Assembly (NCBI RefSeq): GCF_932294415.1
Contig: NC_065543.1
Span: 25,290,530 to 25,354,529 of the forward strand
Direction of reading: 5' to 3'
DNA from: Quercus robur
Taxonomy: Eukaryota; Streptophyta; Magnoliopsida; Fagales; Fagaceae
DNA: 64,000 nucleotides
Every line of letters begins with the position of its first letter. Within the stretch, counting starts at the first letter, position 1. Below the pieces are notes generated by a model that was not told the origin of the DNA, ran no database searches, and saw only the letters and a list, made by a program, of their open reading frames with translations. Of the stretch, positions 58,301-64,000 are shown one piece after another. A program made the position numbers and the translations under genes.

Positions 58301-61300
58301 TTTATATCATGATTATATTTTCATCTTTAAACTATGATGCCATATTCTACTTCATTTATTATATTATAATATTTATTGTTTGGAATGATTTAATAAATGA
58401 ATTCGACCGAATCAATCGATCCATTTGTTTTTTATACTATGTTTCTAATGGATACGTTTATTTTATATCTTGATTATATTTTCATCATTACAATATGATG
58501 CTATATTCTACTTCATTTATTACATTACAATGTTTGTTGCTAGGAAAGATTTAATAAATGAATTTGATCGAATCAATCGATCCTTATTTTTTATACTATG
58601 TTTGTAATGGATACTTTTTTTTTATTTTTTTTATATATATTGGGATTTTATTTTCAACTTTAAACTATGATGGCATATTCTACTTCATTTATTAAATTAC
58701 AATATTTATTGGTAGGAATGATTTAATAAATGAGTTAGACCGAATCAATTGATCCGTTTTTTTTATACTATGTTTGTATTGGATACGTTTCTTTTATAAC
58801 GTGATTATATTTTCATCTTTACACTATGATGCCATATTCTACTTCATTTATTACATTACAGTAGTTATTGTTAGGAATGATTTAATAAATGAATTCGACC
58901 GAATCAATCAATTAATATTTTTTATACTACGTTTGTAATGGATGCCTTTCTTTTATAACGTGATTATATTTTCATCTTTAAACTATGATGCTATATTCTA
59001 CTTCATTTATTACATTACAGTGTTTATTGTTTGGAATGATTTAATAAAAGAATTTGACCATATCAATCGATCCATTTTTTTTCATACGATGTTTCTAATG
59101 GATACTTTTATTTTATATCATGATTATATTTTCATCTTTAAACTATGATGCCATATTCTACTTCATTTATTACATTACAATATTTATTGTTTGGAATGAT
59201 TTAATAAATGAATTAGAACAAATCAGTTGATCCATTTTTTTTATACTATGCTTGTATTGCATACATTTAATTTATAATGTGATTATATTTTCATCTTTAA
59301 ACTATGATGCCATATTCTACTTAATTTATTACATTACAATATTTATTGTTAGGAATGATTTAACAAATGAATTAGACCGAATCAATCGATCCATATTTTT
59401 TCTACTACGTTTGAAATGGATATGTTTCTTTTATAACGTGATTATATTTTCATCTTTAAACTATGATGCCGTATTCTACATCATTTATTACATTGCAATA
59501 TTTATTGTTAGGAATGATTTAATAAATGAATTTGACCGAATCAATCGATCCATTTTTTTTTTTTACTATGTTTCTAATGGATACGTTTATTTTATATCAT
59601 GATTATATTTTCATCTTTAAACTATGATGCCATATTCTACTTCATTTATTACATTATAATTTTTATTGTTCGGAATGATTTAATAAATGAATTCGACCGA
59701 ATCAATCGATCCATTTGTTTTTTATACTATGTTTCTAATGGATACGTTTATTTTATATCTTGATTATATTTTCATCATTACAATATGATGCTATATTCTA
59801 CTTCATTTATTACATTACAATGTTTGTTGTTAGGAAAGATTTAATAAATGAATTTGATCGAATCAATCGATCCTTATTTTTTATACTATGTTTGTAATGG
59901 ATACTTTTTTTTTTTTTATATATATATATTGGGATTTTATTTTCAACTTTAAACTATGATGGCATATTCTACTTCATTTATTAAATTACCATATTTATTG
60001 GTAGGAATGATTTAATAAATGAGTTAGACCGAATCAATTGATCCGTTTTTTTTATACTATGTTTGTATTGGATACGTTTCTTTTATAATGTGATTATATT
60101 TTCATCTTTACACTATGATGCCATATTCTACTTCATTTATTACATTACAGTAGTTATTGTTAGGAATGATTTAATAAATGAATTTGACCGAATCAATCAA
60201 TCAATATTTTTTATACTATGTTTGTAATGGATGCCTTTCTTTTATAACGTGATTATATTTTCATCTTTAAACTATGATGCTATATTTTACTTCATTTATT
60301 ACATTACAGTGTTTATTGTTAGGAATGATTTAATAAAAGAATTTGACCATATCAATCGATCCATTTTTTTTCATACTATGTTTCTAATGGATACTTTTAT
60401 TTTATATCATGATTATATTCTCATCGTTACACTCTGATGCTATATTCTATATCATTTATTACATCACAGTGTTTATTGTTAGGAATGATTTTATAAATGA
60501 ATTCGACCAATTCAGTCAATCCAGTTTTTTTGATACTGTGTTTCTAATGGATACGATTATTTTATATCATGATTATATTTTCATCGTTACACTATGATGC
60601 CATATTCTACTTCATTTATTACATTACAATATTTGTTGTAAGGAATGGTTTAATAAATGAATTCGACCGAATCAGTTGATCCATTTTTTTTATACTATAT
60701 TTTTAATAGATACATTTATTTTATATCATGATTATATTTTCATCGTCACACTATGATGCCATATTCTACTTCATTTATTATATTACAATATTTATTATTT
60801 GGAATGATTTAATAAATGAATTCGGCCGAATCATTCGATCCATTTTTTTTATACTATGTTTCTAATGGGTACATTTATTTTATATCATGATTATATTTTA
60901 ATCGTTACACTGTGATACCATTTTGTACTTCATTTATAACAGGAATTTCCAGTTTTAGATCTTCCAATAATAAGTCCTTGCGTATGGCTGATTATTGTTG
61001 ATGTGTCATATGTTCTTGTAGGGAGATCGGGGTGCAGTAAACTTGCGGATGAAAGGATGCTCGGACTATGACAAACTAAAGCAGTAATTTGCCCCGAGTA
61101 TTGCAACTGGGCACCTTCAGATATGTTCAATTATACCTGCCTTGACTAGGAACGAAGAGCGTGCCCTGGAGGAAGAGTTTGCTAATGATGGTGCTGCCAC
61201 CCATGTTGATGATGATTATTACACTCCCAACTTGGAGAGTATACCTCAGTTTGTGAAGGAAACTGGAGTTGATGACCAAAACCAAGCTGCTAGCAAATGT

Positions 61301-61654
61301 CCCATGCAAGATGCAAATGCCGAGGGTAAGAAGGCGTTGAAGAAAGCAGACAAAGTAAGTGAGATGACTGTGGCCCTAAAGGAGTACACCTCAATGACAA
61401 GGGAAAGGTATAGCGATAAGAAGGGCAAGTCCAATGGCACCTCTGAAGGATTCGCTTAGTCTGCAGCTGAAGGTGATTCTTGTTCTCTAGGGAAAGCTGT
61501 TGTTGTGCTTAATCAATAAGAGGACCTAGGGAATAAGGCATATGTCAAAATCTCAAAGGCTCTCTAGCAAAAGGATAATAGGGTGGTGTTTATGGGCGTG
61601 CCGGAGCATAGGAGGAAGGCATGGATGGATGATATTGTCAACTCGGAGGATTGA
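52398..61654 (+). pseudogene. Harbinger ORF1 (Myb/SANT-like), split by a satellite array
   Basis: The first module, 52398-52692, starts MAGDLRMWNDD and after a frame change contains VWDVITQTLNSRTGKDFRKRQ, the trihelix/Myb-like pattern. A second module (53087-53326 and a little beyond) has WPLHVEHIFIEIMLEEQ, TGKTFRSKKLFQKHNRLRQK. After the array, an AG acceptor at 61020-61021 leads to MKGCSDYDKLKQ, then FAPSIATGHLQ and an acidic/Lys-rich tail ending at 61654. Stops: TAG at 53324-53326, TAA at 61085-61087, TAG at 61457-61459. In PIF/Harbinger, the Myb-like ORF1 protein binds the element ends and helps the transposase. The array sits where an intron of this gene is expected. Confidence 0.75.
53590..60942 (+). 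repeat. AT-rich satellite array, about 46 monomers of roughly 159 bp
   Basis: Successive AGGAATGA landmarks at 53613, 53772, 53932 and 54091 give a 159-160 bp period, kept to about 60900. The consensus holds TTCATTTATTACATTACAAT, TTTATTGTTAGGAATGATTT, GACCGAATCAATCGATCCAT and TATTTTCATCTTTA. Monomers differ by substitutions and small indels; one near 55555 lacks part of the unit. Larger duplications are visible (shifts of about 1,290, 797 and 319 bp). Because 159 is divisible by three, 53-residue repeat ORFs appear; these are not genes. Confidence 0.97.
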
Positions 61655-62293
61655 GTCATGTTACTTAATTTTTTATGTTGTAGTCGTAGTATATGTATTT
61701 CTCTTTCTAGGTGTAGACATTATAGCACTGTGGTGGTGTAGTATGTGGTCTTTTATTATGTTCTAAACTATGGATTATTATGGGTTTTCTTTTTCTTTTT
61801 TTAGCTTCACAGTGATGCTATGTTGAATTGGTTGCGGTTTTTTTTTTCTTTATTCTAGATATAATGGGATGCTACATTGAACAACTTGCGGTTTTTATAT
61901 TGTTAGATATAATGGGATGCTATGTTGATTAGTTTGTGGGTTTTTTTCAATGTTGGATATAATGGGATGCTATGTTGAATGGGTGGCATTTTTATTTTTA
62001 TTTTTGAATACGATGCTCTATTGAATAATTTGATTTTTTTTTTTTTGGAATTTGGATATAATGACATGCTACGCTGAATAGGTTGCATTCTTTTTTATAG
62101 TGTTTTAGTAGGATGCTATTTTGAATAATTTGATGTGATTATTGGGAAGCGTTATGAGGATTTCTCATAAGCATGGTTAAATAATATAGATGGCACACAG
62201 ATTGATGTGAACTTTGTTGAGTTGAGTTATTTCCGTTTTGCTTAATGCATACATCACATACTTGAAGAGTGTTATTGCAATGTGTAGGTGACA
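61655..62293 (+). other. Spacer between Harbinger ORF1 and ORF2, with a minisatellite
   Basis: At about 61805-62125, six or seven degenerate copies of a 50-65 bp unit with the core ATATAATGGGATGCTATGTTG followed by AAT..GTTGCGG and a T run. No ORF with a domain. The region ends in a leader for ORF2. Confidence 0.65.
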
Positions 62294-63864
62294 ATGGCAT
62301 CAGGGGCTGAATGGTTAGATACATTTCTGCATTATGACTTTGACGATTCATACTTCGACGACGTTAATGTGGATGCTCCCTCTGGATTTACTGACGAAGA
62401 GAACTCAGATTCAGAGTGTGATAGCAAAGATGAAGCAAAGTGTGATAGCGAAGATGAAGTAGAATTTGATTTTGTGAATCCTATAGTCAGGGAGATGTTT
62501 GCCTATATGCAACAACAATATGATAAATAGCCCATACATACAAGTGTCCTGACGGGGAATGGATACATGGAAGAACTGGAAGAAGGTAATCCTAAGAAGT
62601 GTTCTGAGCTGTTTCACATGACACGCCAATTGCTGCTTCATTTAGTGGATGAATTGCATGGCTATGGTTATTTGATAGATAGGCAGGGTGATGTAGCTTG
62701 CACACAGGCAGTAGCCATGTTTTTGTACATAATTGGTTACAACACCCAAATGAGATGTGTTGCAGACAGGTTTCAACACTCAACTGAAATGATCTTACAC
62801 CACTTCCGCAGGGTGTTGCGAGTTGTTCACTCATATGCAAAACACCTGATTAAATTGGATCCAAATGTAGATGGCCTCCTCAAACATCTTCAAGTGAACA
62901 AGTATTGGCCATGGTTCAAGGTAATATTATTCATTTACTTAGTACTGAGTTGGGTCCAAACTTAATTATCTATGTAGATGATATTGTTGATGTGTCTTAT
63001 TTTATTATGTTTTACTATTTTCCATGTGTAGAAATGTGTTGGGACAATTGATGGCACCCAGGTCAGTGCTCAGCTCCCTTTAAACGAGACGTAAGCGTAT
63101 AGGAGCCACAAGTCTATCGTAATCACAAATGTATTGTGTGTGTGTGTAACATGGATATGCAGTTCACTTATGTTCATGCTGGGTGGGAGGATAGTGCTAA
63201 TGACTCGTGGGTGTTGGATGAAGTGATTAGTGACCCGAAGCATGGATTCCCATGGCCACCAATAGGTATCATAATTGCATTTGTATTTGAGTAAATTATT
63301 TGTACTAGTTATGATTATTGTTACGAATACCACAACATTTATTTTTGGTTACGTATAGGGTCATACTACTTGGTGGATTCGGACTTCCCTATTGGCACTA
63401 GTTTCCTTCCACCGCATAAGTTAACTAGGTACCATGCTCAAGAGTTCCGTTCAAGTAATAAACAACCATCAACAAAGAAAGAGTTGTACAACTATAGGCA
63501 CTCCTCGTTGCGGATGGTTATTGAGCGATTATTTGGAGTGCTGAAGTCTCGTTTCCCTATTCTCAATTTAATGCCAAACTTCAAGCGTAGTAGGCAGCGT
63601 TATGTGATTGTTGCGTGCTGTGCTCTTCACAATTTCATACGCATGAATAACCAGGGTGATGAACTCTTCCACACTTAGGCACTGCCACAGGTTGAAGGAA
63701 CTTCCAACAGTGGCCTCCCCAACCATAACACCAAAGCATCTAGTAGTACTGCAACCCAAAGGCATGTACTAGAAATGTCAGAGGTAGCGAAAAGACTAAT
63801 GACCTAGTTTAGGGATGACATCACTGATGCTATGTGGCCTGATTACGTGGCCTGCTGGCATTGA
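62294..63864 (+). pseudogene. PIF/Harbinger DDE transposase, three exons, broken
   Basis: Exons about 62294-62920, 63032-63265 and 63359-63864, with GT-AG introns. The N-terminal acidic part is followed by a helix-turn-helix-like region (ACTQAVAMFLYIIGYNTQMR) and the DDE_Tnp_4 core: first Asp at 63050-63052 (TIDGTQV), second Asp at 63154-63156 (MDMQFTYVHAGWE), Glu at 63533-63535 (VIERLFGVLKSRFPIL), then CCALHNFIR. Breaks: TAG at 62528-62530, TAA at 63092-63094, an apparent 2 nt expansion of a GT run (63131-63148) that shifts the frame, and TAG at 63676-63678. The catalytic triad codons remain. Length and order match the family. Confidence 0.9.
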
Positions 63865-64000
63865 TTGACCACATTTTTATTTTGTATGGAATTTATCTTA
63901 GGTAATGTTGTATGGAATTTATCATAGGAATGTTGCAGCGTTAGTTCAACTATTTCAAAACCTTCACTCATAGGAGGATTATGTTGTATGGAATTTATCA
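63865..64000 (+). other. 3' untranslated part of the Harbinger element, to the window edge
   Basis: Contains TTGTATGGAATTTATC three times (about 63881, 63909 and 63983). The right TIR is not reached. Confidence 0.6.

Larger units (their letters stand above)
47213..64000 (+). mobile_element. PIF/Harbinger transposon, expanded, runs past the right edge
   Basis: Starts GGTGGTGTTTGGATTGG after TAA (47210-47212), matching the usual TIR and TWA target of PIF/Harbinger. It contains a Myb/SANT-like ORF1 and a DDE_Tnp_4 transposase on the + strand. It holds two large intruders: a 3,747 bp Sirevirus-like element and a 7.35 kb satellite array. About 5.7 kb remains inside the window without them. The right TIR and second TAA should lie just beyond 64000. 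Confidence 0.85.

Noticed and set aside
54521..60597. Many ORFs of 60-116 codons on the + strand within the array
   Set aside because: They are translations of the satellite monomer, whose 159 bp length equals 53 codons. The repeated peptide is an artefact of period and AT-rich composition.
1..64000. CRISPR arrays, tRNA or rRNA genes
   Set aside because: No regularly spaced repeats with unique spacers and no cloverleaf or rRNA motifs seen; the only tRNA-like signals are primer complements of retroelements.

Overview
This is a gene-poor stretch of nuclear DNA from a flowering plant, most likely a woody eudicot. The evidence is a seven-exon patatin-like gene with canonical splice sites, plant-specific transposon families (Tat-like Ty3/gypsy, Sirevirus and other Ty1/copia, plant L1-type LINEs with an RNase H tail, hAT, PIF/Harbinger, a Mutator-like MITE, an endogenous caulimovirid-like element) and long homopolymer and TA tracts. 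I cannot fix the species; an origin in Fagales is only a guess. No bacterial, organellar, tRNA, rRNA or CRISPR feature was seen.

Layout. 1-5.7 kb: 3' part of a Tat-like Ty3/gypsy element with a broken antisense plant-mobile-domain (PMD) gene, a minisatellite, a polypurine tract (PPT) and an LTR. 6.1-10.1 kb: a 5'-truncated, decayed LINE on the minus strand. 11.9-33.7 kb: one old minus-strand Sirevirus-like element that encodes Gag and a 'plant transposon protein' ORF but no pol. It was opened at a TA microsatellite by a caulimovirid-like element (15.1-28.1 kb), which was itself opened by a Ty1/copia element (19.6-27.5 kb, two 1.4 kb LTRs, TSD TTAAT). Its gag region also carries a solo LTR of a related copia family (TSD GCCTT). 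34.9-37.1 kb: the only intact host gene, a 405-residue patatin-like lipid acyl hydrolase on the minus strand, with a 167 bp MITE upstream. 39.9-42.1 kb: a truncated non-autonomous Sirevirus copy.

42.7 kb to the right edge is a second nested stack. A decayed copy of patatin exon 1 and its 5' flank is interrupted by a LINE 3' fragment (poly(A) at 47.2 kb). That LINE is interrupted in turn by a complete 3.5 kb hAT transposon with an 8 bp TSD and an open 709-codon transposase that lacks its BED finger. Immediately after the LINE tail starts a PIF/Harbinger element (47.2 kb to beyond 64 kb). It holds a complete 3.75 kb non-autonomous Sirevirus element (TSD TTGCA) and, inside its first gene, a 7.35 kb array of about 46 copies of a roughly 159 bp AT-rich satellite. 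Removing the last two leaves about 5.7 kb, a normal Harbinger size.

Most striking points. (1) Several unrelated elements each carry their own cluster of a short self-complementary word, usually 50-300 bp upstream of the TATA box and/or in the leader. (2) A satellite array with higher-order structure sits inside a transposon gene. (3) A duplicated patatin exon is split by nested insertions. (4) A gag-only Sirevirus derivative carries a plant transposon protein ORF where pol or env would be. All similarity statements come from reading motifs by eye; no database search was run.
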